A stretch of 64,000 nucleotides of DNA from Serratia rhizosphaerae (lineage in GTDB: Bacteria; Pseudomonadota; Gammaproteobacteria; Enterobacterales; Enterobacteriaceae). Of this stretch, positions 43,419 through 51,418 are shown piece by piece. The notes beneath the pieces are model-generated. The model ran no database searches. It was not told the DNA's origin and was given only the letters and a program-made list of their open reading frames with translations. Location: assembly GCF_009817885.1 (NCBI RefSeq), contig NZ_CP041764.1:4154001-4218000 (forward strand), read 5' to 3'. Position 1 is the first letter of the stretch; the number at the start of each line of letters is the position of its first letter. The position numbers and the translations under genes were made by a program.

Positions 43419-43441
43419 CGGCGCTCAGCGGCTGAGCGCCG
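43419..43441 (-). other. Intercistronic hairpin between fliP and fliQ
   Basis: CGGCGCTCAG (43419-43428) and CTGAGCGCCG (43432-43441) pair perfectly over 10 bp around 3 nt. No T-run follows on the minus strand before fliQ, so it may adjust mRNA stability or partial read-through. It is the only sizeable gap in fliMNOPQR. Confidence 0.6.
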
Positions 43442-43454
43442 GAAGGGGAAGGGG

Positions 43455-44243
43455 TCAGGAATAAAAACTCTGCGCCAGCGAACCCAGCAGCAGCTGCCAG
43501 CCGTCGACCAGCACAAACAGCATCAGTTTGAACGGCAGCGAGATGGTGGCCGGCGGCACCATCATCATTCCCAGCGCCATCAACACGCTGGCCACCACCA
43601 GATCGATAATCAGAAAGGGAATAAACACCGTAAAGCCGATCTGGAAGGCGGTTTTTAACTCGCTGGTGACGTAGGCCGGCAGCAGGATGCGCATCGGCAC
43701 CGCTTCCGGGCCGGCCAGCGGCGGCTGATGGGCCAGCCGGGCGTACAGCGCCAGATCGGTTTCCCGCGTCTGGCGCAGCATAAATTCGCGCAGCGGCTGC
43801 GCGCCTTTTTCCATGGCGACGTCGAGCGCGATTTTGTCCTGGCTGAACGGCAGGTAGGCATCCTGATACACCTTGTCGAATATCGGCGACATAATAAAAA
43901 AGGTCAGAAACAGCGCCAGGCCCAGCATCACCTGGTTCGGCGGCGCGGAGGGGGTGCCCAGCGCGTTGCGCAGCAGGCCCAGCACGATAATGATGCGGGT
44001 AAAGCTGGTCATCATCAGCAGTATCGCCGGCAGGAAGGTCAGCGAGGTCAGCAGCACCAGCGTCTGCACCGGCAGCGACCAGCTCTGGCCGCCGCCGGCG
44101 AGCGGCTGGCTGATAAGGCCCGGCAGCTGCGCCAGCGCCGCCGGGCTGACCAGCAGCAGGGCGGTGAGCGCGGGCGCGCAGCAGCGGCTCAGACGGGGGA
44201 GGCGCGTCGGCGACGCGCAGGAAAGGCGTTGGGGTGCATTCAT
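43455..44243 (-). CDS. fliP: FliP, export gate membrane protein
   Basis: FliP has 262 residues. Unusually for a cytoplasmic-membrane gate protein it has a signal peptide, ending near LLLVSPAALA, as FliP does in E. coli. Conserved stretches are MMTSFTRIIIVLGLLRNALG and VLMALGMMMVPPATISLPFK. It forms the pore with FliQ and FliR, aided by FliO. Its start overlaps the fliO stop by 4 nt. Confidence 0.97.
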   Translation of the reverse strand: MNAPQRLSCASPTRLPRLSRCCAPALTALLLVSPAALAQLPGLISQPLAGGGQSWSLPVQTLVLLTSLTFLPAILLMMTSFTRIIIVLGLLRNALGTPSAPPNQVMLGLALFLTFFIMSPIFDKVYQDAYLPFSQDKIALDVAMEKGAQPLREFMLRQTRETDLALYARLAHQPPLAGPEAVPMRILLPAYVTSELKTAFQIGFTVFIPFLIIDLVVASVLMALGMMMVPPATISLPFKLMLFVLVDGWQLLLGSLAQSFYS

Positions 44244-44635
44244 GCCGATTTTTCCGGACGTTGCAGGACGTTGCGTATCAATTGGCGAAAATCCGCCGGC
44301 GGCGTGGCGCTGGCGGCATCAGGCGCGGCCGGCGGTGCGCTCAGGGTATGCAGCGGGGTGATGTGCTGCGCGGTGACGCCCAGCACCAGCCAGGTGTTGT
44401 CCACTTCCACCACCACCACGCGTTCGCGCTGGCCGACCTGGCAGCTGGCGCGCAGATTCAGCAGCGCGCCGCGGCGTTTTTGCGGCGTAAAACCCAGGCG
44501 GCGAAACAGCCAGCCGGCCAGCACGATCAGCAGCAGCACGCCGCCGAGCGCGCTGCTGACCTGGGTAAGCACCGAACCGGTCGGCAAGACCGGTTCGGCA
44601 GGCTGGCCGGTGTGCGTCTGCACGGTCGCGCTCAT
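44240..44635 (-). CDS. fliO: FliO, export gate assembly protein
   Basis: FliO has 131 residues, with one membrane segment near residues 25-48 and a basic cytoplasmic stretch (RRLGFTPQKRRGALLNL). It helps FliP assemble. The protein is poorly conserved, so the name rests on both this layout and its exact position between fliN and fliP, overlapping each by 4 nt. Confidence 0.93.
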   Translation of the reverse strand: MSATVQTHTGQPAEPVLPTGSVLTQVSSALGGVLLLIVLAGWLFRRLGFTPQKRRGALLNLRASCQVGQRERVVVVEVDNTWLVLGVTAQHITPLHTLSAPPAAPDAASATPPADFRQLIRNVLQRPEKSA

Positions 44636-45048
44636 CGGCTCAGGCGCCGCATGCGTTCGGACGGGGTGATGATATCGGTGATGCGTACGCCGAATTTATC
44701 GGCCACCACCACCACTTCGCCCTGGGCGATCAGATAACCGTTGATCAGAATATCCAGCGGTTCGCCGGCCAGCCCGTCCAGCGCCACCACGGAGCCTTGC
44801 GACAGGCGCAGCAGCTCTTTGATGGTCATTTTGGTGCGGCCAAGCTCCACCGTCAGTTTGACCGGAATATCCAGAATCAGATCGATATCCTGCAGGCCGC
44901 CGATGGCATCCTGCGCCTCCAGCGTTTTGAACACGCCTTCGGTGGTGGCGCCTGGCTTTTCCGCGGCCTGTTGTTCGTTAAACGCGTCAGCCCACAGGGA
45001 GTCGGCGGATTCCTTTTCTTCGCCAGACGGTTGTTTCGGGTCACTCAT
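44632..45048 (-). CDS. fliN: FliN, flagellar switch protein
   Basis: FliN has 138 residues, 137 in E. coli. The C-terminal SpoA domain (DIPVKLTVELGRTKMTIKEL and LAGEPLDILINGYLIAQGEV) is intact. It forms the lower C ring with FliM and docks FliH. Start choice: ATG 45048 gives MSDPKQPSGE; the longer reading to 45063 lies within fliM and is not needed. It overlaps the fliM end by 8 nt. Confidence 0.96.
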   Translation of the reverse strand: MSDPKQPSGEEKESADSLWADAFNEQQAAEKPGATTEGVFKTLEAQDAIGGLQDIDLILDIPVKLTVELGRTKMTIKELLRLSQGSVVALDGLAGEPLDILINGYLIAQGEVVVVADKFGVRITDIITPSERMRRLSR

Positions 45049-46045
45049 TGGGCCGTTCCTCACTCAGAGCATGCAAAATAGGGTTAATCAAATGTTCAAC
45101 GCGCAGGGCATATTGCCCGTTCAGGGTGCCGTATTGGCTGGTCAGTACCGGTACGCCGTCGACATGAGCGATCAGGCGTTCCGGTTTGTCGATCGGCAAG
45201 ACATCGCCGGGCTGCAGCTTCAGCACCTTCGACAGCCGCATCGGGATGTCGACAAAGTTGGCGATCAGCTCCAGTTCGGAATGCTGTACCTGCTTTGCCA
45301 AGGTTTCGCGCCAGCGGTTATCCTCCTGGCGCGAATTCTCCAGCGGCGGATTGGTCAGCAGTTCGCGCAGCGGCTCAATCATCGAGAAGGGGATGCAGAT
45401 GTTGAATTCGCCGGTCAGCGCGCCGATCTCCACCTGGAACGGCGTGGTGACCACGATATCGTTCGGCGAGGTGGTGATATTGGTGAATTTCACCTGCATC
45501 TCGGCGCGCACATACTCCACGTCCACCTTATAAATCGCGCTCCATGCGTCGCCATAGGCATCCAGCGCCAGCCGCAGCATGCGGCGGATCACCCGCTGTT
45601 CGGTCGGGGTAAACTCGCGGCCTTCCACTTTGGTCGGGAAACGGCCGTCGCCGCCGAACAGGTTATCGACGGCGATAAACACCAGACTGGGCGCGAACAC
45701 GAACAGCGCGGTGCCGCGCAGCGGATTCAGATGCACCAGGTTCAGATTGGTCGGCACCGGCAGGTTGCGGGCGAACTCATGATACGGCTGGATTTTGATC
45801 GGGCCGACGGTAATGTCCGGGCTGCGGCGCAGCAGGTTAAACAGCCCCATGCGGAACTGACGGGCAAAACGTTCGTTAATGATTTCCAGCGCCTGCAGAC
45901 GTTCACGCACCACCCGGCGTTGGGTATTGGGATCGTAAGGCTTGACCTCGCTCTCGTTGCCGACTATCGCCGCAGGTTCGTCGCCTGAGCTGTCGCCGTT
46001 GAGTAGCGCGTCGATCTCCGCCTGAGAAAGAATACTGTCGCCCAT
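45041..46045 (-). CDS. fliM: FliM, flagellar switch protein
   Basis: FliM has 334 residues, as in E. coli. The N-terminal CheY-P-binding peptide is MGDSILSQAEIDALLNGD; the middle domain and a C-terminal SpoA domain (DIPMRLSKVLKLQPGDVLPI) follow. It receives CheY-P made by the local che system and reverses rotation through FliG. It lies 6 nt after fliL. Confidence 0.98.
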   Translation of the reverse strand: MGDSILSQAEIDALLNGDSSGDEPAAIVGNESEVKPYDPNTQRRVVRERLQALEIINERFARQFRMGLFNLLRRSPDITVGPIKIQPYHEFARNLPVPTNLNLVHLNPLRGTALFVFAPSLVFIAVDNLFGGDGRFPTKVEGREFTPTEQRVIRRMLRLALDAYGDAWSAIYKVDVEYVRAEMQVKFTNITTSPNDIVVTTPFQVEIGALTGEFNICIPFSMIEPLRELLTNPPLENSRQEDNRWRETLAKQVQHSELELIANFVDIPMRLSKVLKLQPGDVLPIDKPERLIAHVDGVPVLTSQYGTLNGQYALRVEHLINPILHALSEERPNE

Positions 46046-46051
46046 AGTGGA

Positions 46052-46540
46052 TTACCGCAGGATAAAGGCGGTGAACAGCACATCGCTGACCACCAGCTTG
46101 GGTTGGCCGTTAACCAGCGGCGGGCTGAGCACTTCTTTGATCTGCGCCACCAACTGCTGTTTCCCCTGTTCGTTAGCCAGCTGCGCGGCGTCCTGACGGG
46201 ACAGCAACATCAGCAGACGGCTGCGCACCTCCGGCAGAAAGTCGTTCATTTGGCGGCGCGTCGCCTCATCCGGCAGGCGCAGCGTCAGGCCGATGTACAG
46301 CACGCGATCGGGGTTGTTGTCCGGCGTCATCAGATTGACGGTAAAGGTATCGAGCGGCATAAAGACCGGCGCCGCCGGCGGCTGTGGTTTGGCCGCTGCG
46401 GCATTGCCGCCGTGGTCTTTTTGTTGCAGCAGCCACCAGCTGTAGCCCGCCGCGCCGCAGGCGGCGACGGTGATCAGCAGCAACAGGATGACCAATAGCG
46501 GGCGCTTTTTCGGCGCCGTTGGCAGGGTGTTTTGTGACAT
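46052..46540 (-). CDS. fliL: FliL, basal-body/stator-associated membrane protein
   Basis: FliL has 162 residues with one membrane segment near residues 15-38 and a periplasmic domain (PLDTFTVNLMTPDNNPDRVL, then ending VLFTAFILR). It interacts with stators and aids torque under load or swarming. It begins the fliLMNOPQR operon; the 164-nt gap before it should hold the class 2 promoter, though I could not pick out a clean FlhDC box. Confidence 0.94.
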   Translation of the reverse strand: MSQNTLPTAPKKRPLLVILLLLITVAACGAAGYSWWLLQQKDHGGNAAAAKPQPPAAPVFMPLDTFTVNLMTPDNNPDRVLYIGLTLRLPDEATRRQMNDFLPEVRSRLLMLLSRQDAAQLANEQGKQQLVAQIKEVLSPPLVNGQPKLVVSDVLFTAFILR

Positions 46541-46590
46541 TACTTAATCAAATTCCTGTTATTGGCACGCGCAGAGCTTGCGTCCGTGCG

Positions 46591-46610
46591 TCCCCCTGAC
46601 GGCAGGGGGA
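46591..46610 (-). other. Hairpin in the fliK-fliL gap
   Basis: TCCCCCTG (46591-46598) pairs with CAGGGGGA (46603-46610) around ACGG. It follows the fliK stop by about 95 nt and precedes fliL by 50 nt. With no T-run it is at most a weak boundary between the fliFGHIJK and fliLMNOPQR operons. Confidence 0.45.
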
Positions 46611-46704
46611 GATAAAGATGGCGTTATTATCCCGTCAATCCCGGCATGCAATAGCCTGAATAGGCGGGGAAAAACGTGTCAGCTTCGGCGTTTGCCGTGG
46701 CGCG

Positions 46705-47898
46705 TCAGGCGAAGATATCGACGCCGTCAACCGCCCGCGCCAGCGCCTGCAGGGTTGGCGGAGCGGCCGTCGCCTCTGCCGGCAGATCCGCGCCGCCGTG
46801 CTGCTCACGGTAGGACGGCGATCGGCCGTGTTCCTGTGAGGCCTGCTGCTGCGACTGCTGCGGCGTCGCGTCGCCGCCAACGCTGCTCTGGCCCAGATTG
46901 ATGCCGCTTTCCGCCAGCGCATGGCGCAGATGCGGTATGGCGGCTTCCGCCGCGGCGCGCACCTGGCCGTGCGCCGAGGTGATATGCAGCTGCGCCTGCT
47001 GATCGTCCAGCTTCAACGTAATCTGCAGCGACCCCAGTTCCTGAGGATGCAGGCGCAGTTCGGCGCTCTGCTGGCCGCCACGGTGGAACATCAGCACCTG
47101 CTGGCTTAATGCCTGCTGCCATTCCGGGCTGCCGAGCGGCGCGTTCAGTAGCGGCGCGGACGGAGCCGCTACCGCCGCTGCGGGCTGTGACGCGGTGAAC
47201 TGCGGGCCGGCGGCGGCCGGCGTCATGGCGTGCTGCGAGGCCGGCGACGATGCGCTATCGGCGCTCAGCGGTACGCGATCGGCGGTGAAGACGTCCGTTT
47301 TGAACGTCTGCGGTGCGGCGTCGGCTTCGCTATTTTGCGGAGCCGGGGCCTGATGAGACGTTACCGGCATCGCGAAGCGCCCGGCAGACGGCGCGGTATC
47401 GTCATGCAATGCGCCGATCAATGAGGCCGCCGGGGCCGACGGCCTGCCGGGCTGGCGGTTATCCGCCGGCGCCGGGACAGCGCGTTGTTCATCCGGCTGC
47501 GGTGCCGCGATCGCCGGCAGCATGGCCAACAGCGCCTGTAAGGTGGCGGCATCCGGCGCGTCATGGCTTTTCAGTGCGGATACGGGCGGGGGTTCCGACG
47601 CGTCATCCTGCGCCACCGTCGCGTTGAGCGGCGCTCGTGCGGTGAGGTTCGTCAGCGTTTTGAGCTGTTCCGGTACGTTCAGCAGCTGGCTGAGCGCACC
47701 ACCGTCCGGCGTCGGTTCCGCATCGGCGGCCAGAGGCTGCAGTTGCGGCACGTCCGCGTGCTGCCCGGCGGGGCGAAAACGCTCGCCCAGCAGCTGCGCG
47801 AACGCCGATGACAGCGCATCGCTATCGGCAGCCGGCGCCAGACCGTCGGTTGCGGCATCGCCTGCGGGCGCCATAACGGGCAAAAGGGTGAGGTTCAT
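46705..47898 (-). CDS. fliK: FliK, hook-length ruler
   Basis: FliK has 397 residues. The long middle is rich in alanine, proline, serine and glutamine, as expected of a flexible molecular ruler; the C-terminal domain (about 255-340) holds the conserved LRLHPQELGSLQITLKL that contacts FlhB. It stops hook growth and triggers the FlhB switch. The start overlaps the fliJ stop by 4 nt. Confidence 0.94.
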   Translation of the reverse strand: MNLTLLPVMAPAGDAATDGLAPAADSDALSSAFAQLLGERFRPAGQHADVPQLQPLAADAEPTPDGGALSQLLNVPEQLKTLTNLTARAPLNATVAQDDASEPPPVSALKSHDAPDAATLQALLAMLPAIAAPQPDEQRAVPAPADNRQPGRPSAPAASLIGALHDDTAPSAGRFAMPVTSHQAPAPQNSEADAAPQTFKTDVFTADRVPLSADSASSPASQHAMTPAAAGPQFTASQPAAAVAAPSAPLLNAPLGSPEWQQALSQQVLMFHRGGQQSAELRLHPQELGSLQITLKLDDQQAQLHITSAHGQVRAAAEAAIPHLRHALAESGINLGQSSVGGDATPQQSQQQASQEHGRSPSYREQHGGADLPAEATAAPPTLQALARAVDGVDIFA

Positions 47899-48341
47899 AG
47901 GTTACTGTTCCTGTGTGAACGACGTTGAGCAAACTCGTCCATCAATTTTTGGTCACGTTTATTTTCCTGCTGCTGTTCGGCGTGCAGCGCGCGCGTATGC
48001 AGGGTGTCGAAGGCGTTCAGCCGCTGCTGTTTGTCCTGCCACTGCGTTATCGCCTGTTCCACTTTCTGGCTCCGTTGTTGCAGCTGCTGGCGGTGCTGGC
48101 TGATGGCCTGCTCCAGCGTGGCGATAAACTGCTGATAGTTTTGCCAGCTGGCGGAACCCATGCCATGGCTCAGCGTGGCGTTGAGTTTTTGCCGGTACTC
48201 ATCCTGGTAATTAAGCAGCATGGAAAGCTGCTGCTCCGCCGCCTGCTGCGCCTGGCGCGCCTGGCCCAGCTGCTGCGTGGCCTGTTCTACCGCCTTTTGC
48301 GCCAGGTCGCGCAGCGTCAGCAGTGGCGAGTTTGATTTCAT
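47895..48341 (-). CDS. fliJ: FliJ, export ATPase coiled-coil stalk
   Basis: FliJ has 148 residues and is a glutamine-rich, almost continuous coiled coil (EQATQQLGQARQAQQAAEQQ is an example). It is the gamma-like stalk within the FliI ring and links it to FlhA. It lies 20 nt after fliI and overlaps fliK. Confidence 0.94.
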   Translation of the reverse strand: MKSNSPLLTLRDLAQKAVEQATQQLGQARQAQQAAEQQLSMLLNYQDEYRQKLNATLSHGMGSASWQNYQQFIATLEQAISQHRQQLQQRSQKVEQAITQWQDKQQRLNAFDTLHTRALHAEQQQENKRDQKLMDEFAQRRSHRNSNL

Positions 48342-48361
48342 CGTGCCGTGCTCCCGGTCGG

Positions 48362-49726
48362 TTAAACGATCAACTGTTGCAGTTGCTGACAGGCTTCGTC
48401 ATAACCGCTGCGTTCGAAAATACCCTGTTGCAGATAGGCCTCCATCTGCGGATACAGCGCCATCGCCTTGTCCAGCAGCGGATCGCTGCCGGCCGAATAG
48501 GCGCCGACGCTGATCAGATCGCGGTTGCGCTGATAGCTGGCCAGCATCTGTTTGAAATCGCGCACCCGGCGGTAGTGATCCTGGTCGATCAGCGCGGTCA
48601 TCGCGCGGCTGATGGACGCTTCGATGTCGATGGCCGGGTAGTGGCCGGACTCTGCCAGGCGGCGCGACAGCACCACATGGCCGTCGAGAATGGCGCGCGC
48701 TGAGTCGGCAATTGGATCCTGCTGGTCGTCGCCTTCGGTCAGTACGGTATAAAAGGCGGTGATGGAGCCGCCGCCGCTGATGCCATTGCCTGCGCGTTCC
48801 ACCAGCGCCGGCAGCTTGGCGAATACCGACGGCGGGTAGCCTTTGGTAGCCGGCGGTTCGCCGATAGCCAGCGCGATTTCCCGCTGCGCCATGGCGTAAC
48901 GGGTCAGGGAGTCCATAATCAGCAGTACGTGCTGACCACGATCGCGGAAATCTTCGGCAATGCGCGTGGCGTAGGCGGCGCCCTGCATCCGCAGCAGCGG
49001 CGACACGTCGGCCGGTGCGGCGATCACTACCGAACGGGCGCGGCCTTCGGCGCCGAGAATATTTTCGATAAAGTCTTTCACTTCCCGGCCGCGCTCGCCG
49101 ATCAGCCCGACTACGATCACATCGGCCTGGGTATAGCGCGCCATCATGCCGAGCAGCACGCTTTTACCCACCCCGGAGCCGGCAAACAGCCCCATGCGCT
49201 GGCCGCGTCCGACGGTCAGCAGGCCGTTGATGGTGCGCACGCCGACATCCAGCACCTGTTCGATCGGCGTGCGCTGCAGCGGGTTGAACGGTGCGGTGGC
49301 CAACGGTGCGCGATAGCCGGTTTCCGGCGGCGGCAGACCGTCGAGCGGTTTGGCGCCGCCGTCCAATACCCGGCCGAGCAGGGCGGGGCCGAGCGGCAGC
49401 TGCTTACCGGCGCTTTGTCCCTCCGGTGAGAGGCGGGCGTACACCCGCGCGCCGGGCACGATGCCTTCCACATCTTCCAGCGGCATCAGAAACAGATGCT
49501 GGCCGTTAAAACCGACCACTTCGCTTTCCACTTCGTGGACCTCGCCGGCGTAGTGCCGTTCGATCAGGCAGGTGGCGCCGAGCGGCATCTGCAGGCCGGT
49601 GGCCTCCAGCACCAGACCGGTGGCGCGGGTCAGGCGGCCGTAACGGCGAACCGGCGGCGCATGTTGAATGCGCTGCTCCAGCGTATCCAGCGCGCGGAGC
49701 CAGCGGCCGAGACGGGGCGTCGTCAT
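48362..49726 (-). CDS. fliI: FliI, flagellar export ATPase
   Basis: FliI has 454 residues. Walker A AGSGVGKS lies at 182-189, with the F1-beta-like core around it (VIVVGLIGERGREVKDFIE, then VLLIMDSLTRYAMAQREIAL). It powers or assists unloading of export substrates at FlhA. The start overlaps the fliH stop by 4 nt, as in other enterobacteria. Confidence 0.98.
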   Translation of the reverse strand: MTTPRLGRWLRALDTLEQRIQHAPPVRRYGRLTRATGLVLEATGLQMPLGATCLIERHYAGEVHEVESEVVGFNGQHLFLMPLEDVEGIVPGARVYARLSPEGQSAGKQLPLGPALLGRVLDGGAKPLDGLPPPETGYRAPLATAPFNPLQRTPIEQVLDVGVRTINGLLTVGRGQRMGLFAGSGVGKSVLLGMMARYTQADVIVVGLIGERGREVKDFIENILGAEGRARSVVIAAPADVSPLLRMQGAAYATRIAEDFRDRGQHVLLIMDSLTRYAMAQREIALAIGEPPATKGYPPSVFAKLPALVERAGNGISGGGSITAFYTVLTEGDDQQDPIADSARAILDGHVVLSRRLAESGHYPAIDIEASISRAMTALIDQDHYRRVRDFKQMLASYQRNRDLISVGAYSAGSDPLLDKAMALYPQMEAYLQQGIFERSGYDEACQQLQQLIV

Positions 49727-50433
49727 ACGTCCCCCGGCGCCGCCAGGCGGCAGATTTCGTGCCAGCGGGTGGCCAGGCTGGCGTCGAGGTCGCCTTCCTC
49801 GGCGCTGACTTTACAGCCGCCGGGGTGCAGTTCGCCGTCGGCCAGCAGCCGCCAGCCGTGCAGGCTCAGGGTTACCCCGAGCTGCTGCTCCACGCGTGGG
49901 TAATCGTCGGGATGTACGCGCAGCTGCGGCTTGCCGCTGAACATCGGCTCTTGCTGAATCAGTTGCTGGATCTGCGCCAGCAGGGCGCTGCCGTCGCAGA
50001 CCGGCGGCTGGCCGAGCACCTGTTTGGCGGCGGTGAGCGCCAGCTGCATCAGGCGCGCGGCGATCACGCTGTCCAGTGCGTCCAGCGTATGCTGGAATTC
50101 GCCGATCATCTGCCGCCACTGCTCGGTCAGCGGCTGCTGTTGCTGTTCACCCTGTTCGATGCCCTGTAGTCGGCCTTCTTCAAGGCCTTGCTGATAGCCT
50201 TCCTGATAGCCCTGTTGCCGGCCTTCGTCATGGCCCAACTGATGGCCCTGCTGCTGCGCCTGCAGTCGCAGCGCTTCCCGATGCTGCCGCTCACTTTCCG
50301 CCTCATCCGGCGGCGCGCTCTCCGGCTCGGCCGGCGGCGTATCGTTTTCCGGCGTTGTTTCCGCGGTTGCGGACGTCGCTAAATCGTTAAGACGCCATGG
50401 CTGCCAGGCGAGTGGGGAGCTGCTGTCAGACAT
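49723..50433 (-). CDS. fliH: FliH, export ATPase regulator
   Basis: FliH has 236 residues, with an acidic N-terminus containing two tryptophans (AWQPWRLNDL), a central stretch of GxxxG-like repeats (residues about 75-100: GHQLGHDEGRQQGYQEGYQQ) and a C-terminal domain that binds FliI. The GxxxG run is a known feature of FliH. It tethers FliI to FliN. It overlaps fliG by 8 nt. Confidence 0.96.
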   Translation of the reverse strand: MSDSSSPLAWQPWRLNDLATSATAETTPENDTPPAEPESAPPDEAESERQHREALRLQAQQQGHQLGHDEGRQQGYQEGYQQGLEEGRLQGIEQGEQQQQPLTEQWRQMIGEFQHTLDALDSVIAARLMQLALTAAKQVLGQPPVCDGSALLAQIQQLIQQEPMFSGKPQLRVHPDDYPRVEQQLGVTLSLHGWRLLADGELHPGGCKVSAEEGDLDASLATRWHEICRLAAPGDV

Positions 50434-51418
50434 AAGTATCCTCGCCGCCGCCGATAATCATTTCGCCGCTTTCCGCCAGACGACGGACGATCAGCAAAAT
50501 TGCCTTCTGTTCGTTCTCCACCTGCGACATCCGCACCGGGCCGCGGTTGGCCAGGTCGTCGCGCAGAATGTCGGCGGCGCGTTGCGACATATTCTTGAGG
50601 AACTTCTCGCGCAGCGGCTGCTCGGCGCCTTTCAGAGCGACCAGCAGCGATTCGCCTTCCACGTCCTGAAGCAGGCGCTGGATACTGCGATCGTCGACCT
50701 CCACCAGGTTTTCGAACAGGAACATTTCGTCGATGATCTTCTGTGCCAGCTCGCCGTCGTAGTCGCGCATCGCATCGATCACCGCTTCTTCCTGATGGGT
50801 CTTCATCAGGTTGATGATTTCGGCGGCGGTGCGCACCCCGCCCATTTTGCTGCGCTTGAGGTTCTGGCCGTCGAGCAGGTTGTTGAGCACCTCGGTCAGC
50901 TCCGCCAGCGCCGCCGGCTGCACGCCGCCGAAGGTGGCGATACGCAGCATCACGTCGTTGCGCAGGCGTTCTTCAAACTGCGCCAGAATATCCGCCGCCT
51001 GACCGCGTTTCAGATGCACCAAAATGGTGGCGATAATCTGCGGATGTTCGTCGCGGATCAGATCGGCCGCGCTCTGCGGCTCCATAAAGTTGAGCGTTTC
51101 CATCCCGGAGGTGGTTTCCCGCGATTCGAGAATATCTTCCAGCAGGCTGGAGGCGCGCTCTTCGCCCAGCGCTTTCACCAAGACCGAACGCAGATAGTCG
51201 CTGGCGTTGACGCTGAGAGCGGCATACTGTTCGGCATCGTCCTCAAACTCCGTCAGAATGTCGCCCAGCTGTTTGTGCGACACCTGCCGCATGCTGGCCA
51301 TGGTGCCGCTCAGCTGTTGCACTTCGCGCGACGAGAGGTGTTTGAATACCTCGGCCGCGCGGTCTTCTCCCAGCGTCATCAGCAGGATGGCGCTTTTTTC
51401 TGTACCTGTCAGACTCAT
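50426..51418 (-). CDS. fliG: FliG, motor switch and torque protein
   Basis: FliG has 330 residues. It begins SLTGTEKSAILLMTLGEDRA, has the EHPQIIATILVHLKRGQAAD middle domain, and a C-terminal torque helix with the charged residues (VALKGAEQPLREKFLKNMSQ) that meet MotA. It sits on FliF in the C ring. The start overlaps the fliF stop by 4 nt. Confidence 0.98.
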   Translation of the reverse strand: MSLTGTEKSAILLMTLGEDRAAEVFKHLSSREVQQLSGTMASMRQVSHKQLGDILTEFEDDAEQYAALSVNASDYLRSVLVKALGEERASSLLEDILESRETTSGMETLNFMEPQSAADLIRDEHPQIIATILVHLKRGQAADILAQFEERLRNDVMLRIATFGGVQPAALAELTEVLNNLLDGQNLKRSKMGGVRTAAEIINLMKTHQEEAVIDAMRDYDGELAQKIIDEMFLFENLVEVDDRSIQRLLQDVEGESLLVALKGAEQPLREKFLKNMSQRAADILRDDLANRGPVRMSQVENEQKAILLIVRRLAESGEMIIGGGEDTYV

